A stretch of 64,000 nucleotides of DNA from Tsuneonella dongtanensis (GCF_001698205.1 NZ_CP016591.1:1054001-1118000); one strand, 5' to 3'. Shown: positions 9,689-17,648, counted from the first letter of the stretch. A program made the numbers and translations. The notes: generated by a model from the sequence alone, not told the origin.

Positions 9689-10207
9689 ATGGACTGGCTG
9701 CTTCCGACCCTGATCGTTGTGCTCACCGTGCTGGCGATGGAATTCGTCGCGTGGTCGAGCCACAAGTATGTGATGCACGGGTTCGGCTGGGCGTGGCATC
9801 GCGACCATCACGAACCGCACGACGGCTTCCTCGAGAAGAACGACCTGTATGCCCTCGTGGGCGCAGCCATGAGCATCTCGATGTTCGCGATCGGCAGCCC
9901 GATGATCATGGGCGTGGACGCCTGGTGGCCGGGCACCTGGATCGGTCTCGGCGTGCTGGCCTACGGGATCATCTACACCCTGGTACATGACGGACTGGTC
10001 CATCAGCGCTGGTTCCGCTGGGTGCCCAAGCGCGGCTATGCCAAGCGGCTGGTGCAGGCTCACAAGCTGCACCACGCGACGATCGGCAAGGAAGGCGGGG
10101 TGAGCTTCGGGTTCGTCTTCGCGCGTGACCCTGCCAAGCTCAAGGCCGAGCTGAAGCGCCAGCGCGAGGCGGGCATCGCGGTCGTACGCGAGAGCGTGGG
10201 AGCCTAG
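9689..10207 (+). CDS. crtZ: Beta-carotene hydroxylase
   Basis: CrtZ adds hydroxyl groups to the beta rings of carotenoids, giving zeaxanthin, and uses a di-iron centre bound by His clusters in a membrane protein. The 172-residue product shows HKYVMH (25-30), HRDHHEPH (37-44), HDGLVH (100-105) and HKLHH (125-129), with hydrophobic segments between. The start is ATG 9689; the open frame extends to 9521 but that part overlaps the thioesterase gene. Yellow carotenoid pigments are typical of sphingomonads. Confidence 0.96.
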   Translation: MDWLLPTLIVVLTVLAMEFVAWSSHKYVMHGFGWAWHRDHHEPHDGFLEKNDLYALVGAAMSISMFAIGSPMIMGVDAWWPGTWIGLGVLAYGIIYTLVHDGLVHQRWFRWVPKRGYAKRLVQAHKLHHATIGKEGGVSFGFVFARDPAKLKAELKRQREAGIAVVRESVGA

Positions 10208-10257
10208 GCGCGCAAACGACTGGACTCGCCGCTCGCGATCGGGAAGAAATCCGACCG

Positions 10258-11198
10258 ATGGGTCGCGACCTGACGGACTTTCCTGCCGCCGAAGCATCGG
10301 ACGAACCGCGTCTGACGCGGAAAGACCTCGTCCGGATGGAACTTATCGTACCACCTGAAGAAGCGGCGGGGCTGGCGACGACATTCTACCGGGTTCGCTG
10401 TGACGAGCCGCACATCCGGGACGTGCAGCCTTCGTCGATCGGCATCCTGATATTGCTCGGCAAGGGCTCGGGCACCCTACGGTTCCTCGACGGGCGGGTC
10501 GAACAGGGGCCGCCGTTCACCCTGGTCACGCCGACCTCGGACGCGACGGCCCTCGAAATGGACGGGCCGTGGGACGCGTTCGGCGCGATGCTGAGCCCGG
10601 TTGGCTGGGCAAGCCTTACCGGGCTGTCGGCCGAGGCGCATGGCAACAAGGTTTGCGCAGGTGCCGACATCGTTCCGCGTCCCCTGGCAGAGGCTTGCGC
10701 CGGGATCATCGAGGATTACGAGCGGCTCTCCGACGCCGACAAGGCCGCCATGCTCGCGCGCGGAATGGCTGCGGCGGCGCGTCCCCTGCCGCCCCGGCAC
10801 GTCGCGTTCATTCGTATCGTTGCGGAATGGATCGCCGGGTCGCTCTCGCCATCGCTCGACGATCTCGTGGCCCGTTCCGGATAGGGGTGAGGCAGGTCCA
10901 GCGTCTGACCGAGCGTTACTTCGGGCTCGCGCCGCGAACGCTCATCCGCAAGTACCGGGCATTGCGCGCGGCGGTGCTCCTGTCGCGCCCGGATCTTTCC
11001 GACGAGGATTTCGCCGCGATCCAGGACCACTTCTACGACCAGCCGCACATGATCCGCGAGATCCGCATGTTCGCCGGCCGGACGCCCGCGCGTATTGCCA
11101 ACCCGGACATGCCGTTCCTGTCGCGTTTCCTCGACCTGCGTCATTTCCGGGACGCCGGACCGCGCCTGGCCCCCATTCCCGACGACTTGCGCGCCTAG
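10258..11198 (+). pseudogene. AraC family regulator, split by a 1-bp frameshift in the DNA-binding domain
   Basis: The first frame (10258-10884) encodes a sensor domain and ends DDLVARSG-stop. The neighbouring frame continues at once with GVRQVQRLTERYFGLAPRTL and runs to TAG 11198, giving the rest of the AraC helix-turn-helix domain. Adding one G to the CCGG at 10877-10880 would join them as ARSGIGVRQVQRL, which fits the family. The lesion falls inside the first HTH, so the product as read cannot bind DNA normally. A missed base in sequencing is an equal possibility. Confidence 0.82.
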
Positions 11199-11602
11199 CC
11201 GGCTGCGATCCTCGCCGCGTGATCGCGTACCAGCGCGATCATGTTGGGCACGCCCTGGGTCCGGTTGCTGCTGAGCTGGTTCTTGAGGTCGAACGGGGCC
11301 AGCGCCTCCGCCACGTCCATTGCGGCGACTTCGCGCGCCGGCTTGTCCTGCACCGCGGCGATCACCAGCGCGACGATGCCCTTGGTGATCGCGGCATTGC
11401 TGTCGGCCAGGAAGTGCAGCCGCTCGGTATCGCCGGTCGGATAGACCCAGACCGCCGCCGAGCATCCGCGCACAAGGGTCGCGTCGGTCTTGAGCGCATC
11501 GGGCATGGGCTCGAGCTCACGGCCGAGCTCGATCAGGAGCCGATAGCGGTCGTCGGTATCGAGGAAATCGTATTCCTCGGCGATGTCTTGAAGGCTGCGC
11601 AT
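11195..11602 (-). CDS. sufE: SufE family Fe-S assembly sulfur acceptor
   Basis: SufE takes persulfide sulfur from the cysteine desulfurase SufS for Fe-S cluster assembly. The 135-residue product has the conserved Cys47 in VRGCSAAVWVYP, the segment FLADSNAAITKGIVALVI and the C-terminal LSSNRTQGVPNMIALVRDHA. Start ATG 11602. It follows the long psp operon on the same strand (26 bases after the last small membrane gene). Its stop shares CTAG with the convergent AraC pseudogene (11195-11198). Confidence 0.95.
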   Translation of the reverse strand: MRSLQDIAEEYDFLDTDDRYRLLIELGRELEPMPDALKTDATLVRGCSAAVWVYPTGDTERLHFLADSNAAITKGIVALVIAAVQDKPAREVAAMDVAEALAPFDLKNQLSSNRTQGVPNMIALVRDHAARIAAG

Positions 11603-11628
11603 TTCGCGCGCCTCTAGCGGAAGGGGGC

Positions 11629-11805
11629 TCAGCCCGACAAGCCGCCCGGGCGGGTGAAGGCGTAGTAGATCACGTAGAACCAGCCAAAGAACCCTTGGAT
11701 GGCGGCCCACAGGATCGACTTGTGCAGCGACCACGAGATCGCGACGGCGATTGCGCTCCCGAGACCTATTCCCGCCTGCGCGGCGTTGTTGGCGGCATTG
11801 CTCAT
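11629..11805 (-). CDS. Small membrane protein at the 3' end of the psp operon
   Basis: Translation of the minus strand from ATG 11805 gives 58 residues starting MSNAANNAAQAGIGLGSAIA. Two hydrophobic stretches are visible, the second being WAAIQGFFGWFYVIYYAF, which suggests a small inner-membrane protein with one or two passes. Its ATG overlaps the stop of the upstream PspB-like gene (ATGA at 11802-11805), a strong sign that it is real. No named family recognised. Confidence 0.72.
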   Translation of the reverse strand: MSNAANNAAQAGIGLGSAIAVAISWSLHKSILWAAIQGFFGWFYVIYYAFTRPGGLSG

Positions 11806-12053
11806 GGGTCGACTCCGCTGGCGATTGCCTCTAGCTTCTTGATGCGCTCCTTGAGGTCGCTCAGCTCGATCCTCGCTGCACCGAGCGCGCTGCCGGTATC
11901 CACTTCGCGTTCGGGCGCCTTGCCCGATGTCGCGCGGTCGAGCTCATGCTCCTTCAGCGTCAGCCATCCATGCCACCCGCGCAGCATGGCGAAGGCGACG
12001 ATGGAGATGGCCGTGAGCGATGCGGCGGCGGTGACGATCTGGTCGCTCATCAT
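11802..12053 (-). CDS. PspB-like small membrane/coiled-coil protein (copy 5)
   Basis: The 83-residue product has an N-terminal membrane helix (TAAASLTAISIVAFAMLRG) and a C-terminal coiled coil (DLKERIKKLEAIASG). This is the layout and end motif of the other small proteins in this operon (ERxxxLExI). It is the shortest and most diverged of the five. Stop and start overlaps tie it to the following gene. PspB proteins sit in the inner membrane and help PspC signal to PspA; whether this copy does so is inference. Confidence 0.68.
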   Translation of the reverse strand: MMSDQIVTAAASLTAISIVAFAMLRGWHGWLTLKEHELDRATSGKAPEREVDTGSALGAARIELSDLKERIKKLEAIASGVDP

Positions 12054-12082
12054 GGTCAGGTCCTCCCTTGAACCAATGGCCG

Positions 12083-12358
12083 TTACGAATGTTCGCGGTC
12101 GCGCAGCGCCTCAATCTCGTCCGCGACGCGGCGCGTCTCGAGGGCGGCGGTGGTGTTGGTTTCGGTGGTGATCCGCTCGAGCACCTTGATGCGCTCACGC
12201 AGGTCCTCGACCTCGCGACGCAGCGCGACCTTGTCTCCGTCGTCCGAGGGAGGACGGGCCAGCGTCCTGCGGCTGCCTTCGGTGTTGTAGCGAACGATGC
12301 GCATCGCGGTGAATGCGATGATCGCGACCGTCACGACGAATGCGGTCCAGAAACTCAT
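12083..12358 (-). CDS. PspB-like small membrane/coiled-coil protein (copy 4)
   Basis: The 91-residue product begins MSFWTAFVVTVAIIAFTAMR, a clear membrane helix. A basic linker and a coiled coil follow (LRREVEDLRERIKVLERITT, then EIEALRDREHS). The LRERIKVLERI...EIEALRD pattern repeats that of the neighbouring copies. Its ATG overlaps the TGA of the preceding gene (12355-12358). Homology to PspB is judged from layout and short motifs, so distant. Confidence 0.72.
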   Translation of the reverse strand: MSFWTAFVVTVAIIAFTAMRIVRYNTEGSRRTLARPPSDDGDKVALRREVEDLRERIKVLERITTETNTTAALETRRVADEIEALRDREHS

Positions 12359-12684
12359 TGCACTTTCTCCGCCCGGTCACGCAGCCGTTCGATGTCGTGA
12401 GTCAGGTGATAGCCGCTGTCCGTGACGATCCGCTCGACGGTTGCGAGGCGGTCCTTCATCGATCCGATCTCGGCGCGCAGCTGGGCGTTCTCCTGCGAAA
12501 GCAGCTTGATCCGCTCCTTCGCCTCGCTGTCGGTCTTCGGATAGACCGCCTGGCCCCAGGCGCCGTCGAGCGGATAGCCGTTCTTCACCCGCAGCCACGT
12601 GGTGGCCACCCAGCCGATGCTCATCGCGACCACGCCGACGGCGAGCATCGGTGCGAGCACTTCCAGGATCGCGAGCTTCTCCAT
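12355..12684 (-). CDS. PspB-like small membrane/coiled-coil protein (copy 3)
   Basis: The 109-residue product has a membrane helix near the start (LAPMLAVGVVAMSIGWVATT), a loop, then a long coiled coil with RLATVERIVTDSGYHLTHDI and ERLRDRAEK. The VERIVTDxGYxLxxxIExLRD motif is shared with copy 2 and, in part, with the end of PspC. ATG 12684 overlaps the stop of the upstream copy; its own stop overlaps the next start. Confidence 0.75.
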   Translation of the reverse strand: MEKLAILEVLAPMLAVGVVAMSIGWVATTWLRVKNGYPLDGAWGQAVYPKTDSEAKERIKLLSQENAQLRAEIGSMKDRLATVERIVTDSGYHLTHDIERLRDRAEKVQ

Positions 12685-12998
12685 CACACCCGCTCCTTGC
12701 GCAGGCTCTCGATCGAGACGCCGCTGTCGCTCTCGTCGACCCGGCGCTGGTCGCGCAGGGCCTCGATCTGCCTGGCGACATCGTATCCCTTGTCGGTCAC
12801 GATGCGTTCGAGCACGCGGACCCGCTCTTCGAGCGCCTGCACCTGGCTGGCATACTGAGCGGCCCGTTCTGCCGTCGCGTCGGCGGTGGTGTGTACCTGC
12901 ATCTCGGCGATCTTCGTCTTGTGCCGTGTCCAGATCGCGATGATCGGGATCGACAGGGCAAAGATCGGTATCAGGGCACCGATCGCACCTGCGTCCAT
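12684..12998 (-). CDS. PspB-like envelope stress membrane protein (copy 2)
   Basis: The 104-residue product reads most like PspB: an N-terminal helix IFALSIPIIAIWTRHKTKIA, then a coiled coil with ALEERVRVLERIVTDKGYDV and QIEALRDQRR. PspB is an inner-membrane partner of PspC in the phage-shock response. It begins 27 bases after pspC and overlaps the next gene as ATGA. Since another PspB-like gene lies between pspA and pspC, this is either a paralogue or the true orthologue. Confidence 0.8.
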   Translation of the reverse strand: MDAGAIGALIPIFALSIPIIAIWTRHKTKIAEMQVHTTADATAERAAQYASQVQALEERVRVLERIVTDKGYDVARQIEALRDQRRVDESDSGVSIESLRKERV

Positions 12999-13025
12999 TG
13001 GTTGAACTCCCCTTGAGCTTCGGTG

Positions 13026-13403
13026 TCAGCGCAGCCGTTCGATCTCGGCGTTGAGGCGCGGATTGCTGGTGACGTAATAGGTTTCCACGTCGGCCAGGCG
13101 GCGGTCTATCTCGCGGAACTTGCCGCGGATTTCGCGGGCGGTCCGCTTCGGGCTCTGGCGCACGCGCTGCCAGTACTTCGTCTCTTCCTGGTCGACGTAG
13201 AGGTGCGGCGGCTTCTTGTTGAGAAGTAATCCGGCGATGAAATACATCGGCAACAGGATCGGCGCGACGGTGATGAGCAGCAGCAGGAAGACCAGCCGGA
13301 CCCACATCACGTTGACGCCTGTGTAGTCGGCGATCCCCGAGCAGACGCCCATCAGCTTGGCGTTCTGCTTGTCGCGGTAGAGCGTGGTGCGTGGGCTGTT
13401 CAC
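13026..13403 (-). CDS. pspC: Phage shock protein C
   Basis: PspC is an inner-membrane sensor of envelope stress that relieves PspA inhibition of PspF. The 125-residue product starts with the PspC domain (TTLYRDKQNAKLMGVCSGIA), followed by a membrane helix (VRLVFLLLLITVAPILLPMY). A cytoplasmic or periplasmic helical tail ends in ADVETYYVTSNPRLNAEIER, which resembles the end motif of the neighbouring PspB-like proteins. Its start overlaps the stop of the upstream gene. Confidence 0.94.
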   Translation of the reverse strand: MNSPRTTLYRDKQNAKLMGVCSGIADYTGVNVMWVRLVFLLLLITVAPILLPMYFIAGLLLNKKPPHLYVDQEETKYWQRVRQSPKRTAREIRGKFREIDRRLADVETYYVTSNPRLNAEIERLR

Positions 13404-13702
13404 TTCGAAGCTCCCTTCTTTTCGGCCAGCAGGCGGTCGAGTTCGCGCAGCGGCGCCTCGTCGATCTCGCGGTCGTGGGTAAGGCGGGCCGGCCGGAAAT
13501 CGTCATGGTCGCTGGCGACCAGGCGCTCCACGGTATTCATCCGCTCGTCGAGCCGTTTGGCGAGGCCATAAAGCTCCTCGAGCAAAGCCTCGTCATCCGT
13601 GGTGATCGTGGCGGCGGTCTTCCACCGGGTGATGTAGTGCAGGATGATCCATGGCAATCCGATGAAGATCGCTATCATTCCGATCGCAAAATCGACGTCC
13701 AC
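13400..13702 (-). CDS. pspB: PspB-like envelope stress membrane protein (copy 1)
   Basis: The 100-residue product lies where pspB normally is, between pspA and pspC. It has an N-terminal membrane helix (FAIGMIAIFIGLPWIILHYI) and a coiled coil (LAKRLDERMNTVERLVASD) with the VERLV motif typical of PspB. It starts 3 bases after pspA and overlaps pspC by ATGA. By position it is the best pspB candidate, although copy 2 has a closer motif match. Confidence 0.8.
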   Translation of the reverse strand: MDVDFAIGMIAIFIGLPWIILHYITRWKTAATITTDDEALLEELYGLAKRLDERMNTVERLVASDHDDFRPARLTHDREIDEAPLRELDRLLAEKKGASK

Positions 13703-13705
13703 TGA

Positions 13706-14401
13706 TCAGTCCTCCTTGGTGTTGTTTTCAGTGTCCATGCCCAGTGCCCGCTTCATCTCGGCGAGCTCGTCGTCGATCTGGTCCTTTCCGGCCAGCGCGG
13801 CGATCTCGTCCGCGAGCGTCGGCTTGCCGGTACCGTCGGCGATCGAAAGCGCGTCTGCGCGGCCCTCGGCATAGTCGACCCGGCGCTCGAGCTGGTCGAA
13901 GCGGGCGAGCGCCTCGTCGGTCCGCTCGTTGGTCATCAGGCTGCGCAGCTTGACGCGGTTCTCGGCGCTCTCGAGGCGGGCGGCGATCGCCGTCTGGCGG
14001 CTGCGCGCCTCGCGCAGGCGCACCTGCAGCTTCTCGATGTCCTGCTCGTAGGCGCGCAAGGCGTCGTCGAGCACCGCAATTTCCTGCTTGAGCTGCTCGG
14101 CCATGTCGGCGGCCTTCTTCTTCTCGACGAGCGCGGCACGGGCGAGGTCCTCGCGGTCCTTGCTGAGCGCAAGCTGCGCCTTCTCCGCCCAGTCGGCCTG
14201 GAGCCGCTCGAGCTTGACCGTATGCCGGTGCATCTCCTTCTGGTCGGCGATGGTCCGCGCGGCCGACGCGCGCACCTCCACCAGGGTTTCCTCCATCTCG
14301 AGGATGATCATGCGGATCATCTTCGTCGGGTCGTCCGCCTTGTCGAGCATGTCGTTGAAATTGGCCGCGATGATGTCCCGGGTGCGGCTGAAAATACCCA
14401 T
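13706..14401 (-). CDS. pspA: Phage shock protein A
   Basis: PspA is a peripheral membrane, coiled-coil protein of the ESCRT-III superfamily that protects damaged membranes and holds PspF inactive. From ATG 14401 (GGAG eight bases upstream) the product has 231 residues. It starts MGIFSRTRDIIAANFNDMLD, the amphipathic membrane helix, and then forms long coiled coils (DDPTKMIRMIILEMEETLVE; AALVEKKKAADMAEQLKQEI). The same frame stays open upstream to an ATG at 14632 that overlaps the stop of the preceding small gene, so a longer form with a 77-residue N-terminal extension is possible. Confidence 0.96.
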   Translation of the reverse strand: MGIFSRTRDIIAANFNDMLDKADDPTKMIRMIILEMEETLVEVRASAARTIADQKEMHRHTVKLERLQADWAEKAQLALSKDREDLARAALVEKKKAADMAEQLKQEIAVLDDALRAYEQDIEKLQVRLREARSRQTAIAARLESAENRVKLRSLMTNERTDEALARFDQLERRVDYAEGRADALSIADGTGKPTLADEIAALAGKDQIDDELAEMKRALGMDTENNTKED

Positions 14402-14628
14402 GAAGGCAACTCCGTAGTTGGCGATGTCGCGCTGTTCGGCGGACTGGGTGGGCGTAGGGCTGCGACGCAGGCGCTCGACTTCCTCGTCGAGCCGGGAGCT
14501 GCGCGCGAACGGGTGGGGACGGGCCGGAGCGTCGGCGGCGCGGGAGGACTGATTTCCGCGCAGGGGGGTGTCGCCGGGCTCCGGCCCTAGGGGGTCGTTA
14601 CCAATGCCGTCCGAGGAGGTCGGCTTGT

Positions 14629-14781
14629 TCATGCCAGTTCCGTGGTGAAGACAGGACCGCTGGACGCGTAGGCCGGCGTCGCCTGGATCTGCGCGCTCAG
14701 CGCAACGAACAGCGCCATCGCGGCAACGCTCGCCATGGCGGCGAGGCCGAGAGGGGTCTGCAGAAAGCGGCGGTCGAACAT
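14629..14781 (-). CDS. Small membrane or secreted protein, first gene of the psp operon
   Basis: From ATG 14781, behind GGGAGG at 8-base spacing, the product has 50 residues. It begins MFDRRFLQTPLGLAAMASVA and continues with one hydrophobic helix, then a possible signal cleavage region (TPAYASS). It lies between the sigma-54 promoter and pspA, so it should be induced with the phage-shock genes. No family recognised. Its TGA overlaps an ATG that is in frame with pspA. Confidence 0.72.
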   Translation of the reverse strand: MFDRRFLQTPLGLAAMASVAAMALFVALSAQIQATPAYASSGPVFTTELA

Positions 14782-14816
14782 GAGAAAAACCTCCCGGTGA
14801 ATGATGTTCACCTCTC

Positions 14817-14832
14817 AGCAAGGGTCGTGCCA
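14817..14832 (-). promoter_or_regulatory. Sigma-54 promoter of the psp operon
   Basis: On the minus strand the sequence TGGCACGACCCTTGCT matches the -24/-12 consensus (TGGCAC, five bases, TTGC) exactly. It is 35 bases upstream of the first psp gene (start 14781) and lies in the gap opposite pspF, whose product is a sigma-54 activator. This arrangement is the same as in the enterobacterial psp locus. The activator-binding site should be in 14833-14921. Confidence 0.93.
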
Positions 14833-14921
14833 ACCCGGATTTACGGATGGATGCAAGATTTCGACGAACGGCATGATGGTTTCCGTTGCCGAGAGTTGGG
14901 AATTTCCGCTATTTCGTGGGC

Positions 14922-15941
14922 ATGGAACGGGAAAGCCAATTCATAGGGCAATCGGACGCCTTTCTCGATGCGGTCGATCGCGCGAGCCAGGCCGCGCCGA
15001 TGGACCGCCCGGTACTCGTGATCGGAGAGCGCGGGACCGGCAAGGAACTGATCGCGGAGCGACTCCATCGCCTGTCCAACAGGTGGGAAGAGCCGCTCGT
15101 CACGATGAATTGCGCCGCGCTTCCCGAAACGCTGATCGAAGCGGAACTCTTCGGGCACGAGGCCGGTGCGTTCACGGGCGCAACCAGGGCCCGGGCGGGT
15201 CGCTTCGAGGAAGCGAACGGCGGGACGCTATTCCTCGACGAACTCGCCACGCTTTCGATGCAGGCGCAGGAACGCCTGTTGCGCGCGGTCGAATACGGCG
15301 AGGTGGCCCGGATCGGCTCTAACCGCCCGATCCGGGTGGACGTGCGGATAGTCGCGGCGACCAACGAGGATTTGCCGCGGCTCGCCGAGCAGGGCCGCTT
15401 CCGCGCGGACCTCCTCGACCGGCTGAGCTTCGAGGTGATCACCCTGCCGCCGCTGCGCGTGCGCGAGGGCGACGTCACGGTCCTAGCAGAGTTCTTCGGC
15501 CGCCGCATGGCGAGCGAGCTTCGCTGGGAGAAGTGGCCCGGTTTTGCCGACCATGTGCGCGAACAACTTCACGACTATCTCTGGCCCGGCAACGTGCGCG
15601 AGCTACGAAACGTCATCGAACGTGCGGTCTATCGCTGGGGCGATCCCGAACAGCCCATCGCACACGTGGTGTTCGATCCATTCGAAAGCCCGTGGAAGCC
15701 GGCTGCTTCGCCTGCGCCCACCGCGTCCGATCCCTCGACGACGCCATCCATTCCTACTGCCGCCGATTACGACTCTATCGAGGACCTGCGCGCCGCAGTC
15801 GACGCCCATGAACGCTCGATCGTCGAACACGCGCTCGGACGCCACCGCTGGAACCAGCGCCAGACAGCGAAAGCGCTGGGGCTCACATACGACCAGCTGA
15901 GGCACTGCATCAAGAAACACGGGCTTGCAGAGGTTGATTGA
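14922..15941 (+). CDS. pspF: Sigma-54 activator of the phage shock operon
   Basis: PspF is an AAA+ bacterial enhancer-binding protein that lacks a receiver domain and drives sigma-54 RNA polymerase at psp promoters. The 339-residue product starts MERESQFIGQSDAFLDAVDR. It has Walker A GERGTGKE (35-42), the sigma-54 contact loop GAFTGA (82-87), Walker B GGTLFLDEL and a C-terminal Fis-type HTH (RQTAKALGLTYDQLRHCIKK). It is divergent from the psp operon and its promoter. The frame from 14886 adds 12 unlikely residues. Confidence 0.96.
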   Translation: MERESQFIGQSDAFLDAVDRASQAAPMDRPVLVIGERGTGKELIAERLHRLSNRWEEPLVTMNCAALPETLIEAELFGHEAGAFTGATRARAGRFEEANGGTLFLDELATLSMQAQERLLRAVEYGEVARIGSNRPIRVDVRIVAATNEDLPRLAEQGRFRADLLDRLSFEVITLPPLRVREGDVTVLAEFFGRRMASELRWEKWPGFADHVREQLHDYLWPGNVRELRNVIERAVYRWGDPEQPIAHVVFDPFESPWKPAASPAPTASDPSTTPSIPTAADYDSIEDLRAAVDAHERSIVEHALGRHRWNQRQTAKALGLTYDQLRHCIKKHGLAEVD

Positions 15942-16041
15942 CCGCAGCAAAATGAATGTTGACGCCCCGTCGTTCAGCGGCATAAGCTCCTGAAAAATAG
16001 CCTTTTGAGTGTGCTGTGATTCTGCAGCCCAGGAGGACGGG

Positions 16042-16788
16042 ATGTCAATTGCAGTCAAGTATGGCTGGGTGAAATCGGAGCAGGCGGGTGCGCTCCCCGG
16101 TGTGGCCCGCGGCAGCGGCACGAACAACTACATTGCTGGCCGCACCAAGTCCGGCCCGCTTCCCGCCGGCGACCACAACGTGATGATCAAGGACATCGTC
16201 TTCCATGGGAAAGGCACTCTCACGGGCGGCGGCTACAAGACAGGCGCAGTGCTGAACGCCGTCTTGTCGCAGATGGGGAAGCTGGCGAATATACGCATCG
16301 TCTGCGGCATCCGGCCCGGGATGGCGATCGAGGATTTCGTTGAATCGGAGTACGGTGGCGGGATGGACCAGATCACCCGCGAGGCGACCGTCGACGACAA
16401 GGTCCATGTCCCGTATTATGTTTACGTCTTCCCATTCAATTCCAATTCCTCCCCCTTTCAGCGCGAGTTGCAACGGTTCGTCATAGGGGCGACTGGCTTT
16501 GCCCAGGGACATGTCGCTCTCAGCGAGGTGGCCGGGTATATCAAGGACGGCTTGGAGATAGGAAGTTTCGCGGCAAGCCAGGCGATCGGACTGAAGAATG
16601 CCGCACGGGACAAGAAAGGGCCGCTCTACAAGGCGGCGAATCCCAAGATCTATTCAGGGCCGCCCGAGGTCATGGTGCTGATCACCAGCATCAAGCGCAC
16701 AGACATGGATCCCATCGTTACGCACAGTCACGCCCACTTTCTCCCCACACTTTCCCGGGAAATCACGCGAGCGTATACAGGCGTATAG
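16042..16788 (+). CDS. Protein of unknown function, probable recent acquisition
   Basis: From ATG 16042, with AGGAGG close upstream, the frame encodes 248 residues beginning MSIAVKYGWVKSEQAGALPG. I recognise no family, signal peptide or membrane segment. Gly-rich turns (HGKGTLTGGGYKTGAV), an acidic stretch and a C-terminal THSHAHFLPTLSREI segment are visible. Codon use is less GC-biased than in its neighbours, with ATA, GTA and TAT codons. It stands alone between pspF and the rimP operon. Confidence 0.75.
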   Translation: MSIAVKYGWVKSEQAGALPGVARGSGTNNYIAGRTKSGPLPAGDHNVMIKDIVFHGKGTLTGGGYKTGAVLNAVLSQMGKLANIRIVCGIRPGMAIEDFVESEYGGGMDQITREATVDDKVHVPYYVYVFPFNSNSSPFQRELQRFVIGATGFAQGHVALSEVAGYIKDGLEIGSFAASQAIGLKNAARDKKGPLYKAANPKIYSGPPEVMVLITSIKRTDMDPIVTHSHAHFLPTLSREITRAYTGV

Positions 16789-17072
16789 GTGGGGCGGCGG
16801 GCATAACCCCGTCCTCACCGAATATCCTGCGCGGGCACGCATGAAGCGCCGCGAGACCACGTTGACTGCAATGACGCTGCCGGGTGCTTCGCCCGGCGAT
16901 CCGGCCAGGGCGTTCGCGATGGCTCCGCGATCACACGCGAACGGAATGCCAGCTATTGCGTTTGATTGGCCACGCGCCTATCTGGCCGGTCATCCCGACA
17001 TCGCGAGATTGAAGGGCTGGCGCCGCAAGGGGTCGGCACCGAACTCCTTTGCCGACCGAAACTGGAGACCGA

Positions 17073-17642
17073 GTGGCCGACATCGCCCGCCTGACCGAAC
17101 TGATCGAACCCGAAGCGCAAGCGCTCGGGCTCGATCTCGTGCGGGTCAAGATGATGCCGTCGGAAGCCGGCGACGGCGGCGAGGCGCTGCAGGTCATGGC
17201 CGAGGACCCAGCAACGGGACAGCTGATCATCGACCAGTGTGCCGCGCTCTCGCGCCGCATCAGCGACATGATGGACGCGCGCGAGGAAGCGGGGGAGGTG
17301 CTGATCGAGGGGGCCTACCACCTCGAGGTGTCGAGCCCAGGCATCGACCGTCCGCTCACCCGCGCGAAGGATTTCGCGAACTGGGCGGGGCACGAGGCGC
17401 GGATCGTCATGGACAAGGGTTACGTTGACCAGTTTGGGGGCCAGCGCGTGCTCAAGGGCGACCTCAAGGGCATCGACGGCGAGCAGGTCACCATCACCGA
17501 CCGCAAGGCGGGGGACGTGACCGTGCCGCGCGACCAGATTCATTCGGCGCAACTCGTCCTCACCGACGCGCTGATCGCCGCGACCAGACCGCTCGACACC
17601 ACTGGTGCCGAGGAAGAGATACTCGAAGCAGAGGAAGAGTAA
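17073..17642 (+). CDS. rimP: Ribosome maturation factor RimP
   Basis: RimP acts in maturation of the 30S subunit. The start is taken as GTG 17073 (GGAG just upstream), giving VADIARLTELIEPEAQALGL; the frame from 17049 adds eight residues. The 189-residue product has the RimP features GAYHLEVSSPGIDRPLT, the RVLKGDLKGIDGEQVTI strand pair in the C-terminal SH3-like domain, and an acidic end. nusA begins 6 bases after its stop, so this is the head of the conserved rimP-nusA-infB operon. Confidence 0.95.
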   Translation: MADIARLTELIEPEAQALGLDLVRVKMMPSEAGDGGEALQVMAEDPATGQLIIDQCAALSRRISDMMDAREEAGEVLIEGAYHLEVSSPGIDRPLTRAKDFANWAGHEARIVMDKGYVDQFGGQRVLKGDLKGIDGEQVTITDRKAGDVTVPRDQIHSAQLVLTDALIAATRPLDTTGAEEEILEAEEE

Positions 17643-17648
17643 GACCCC

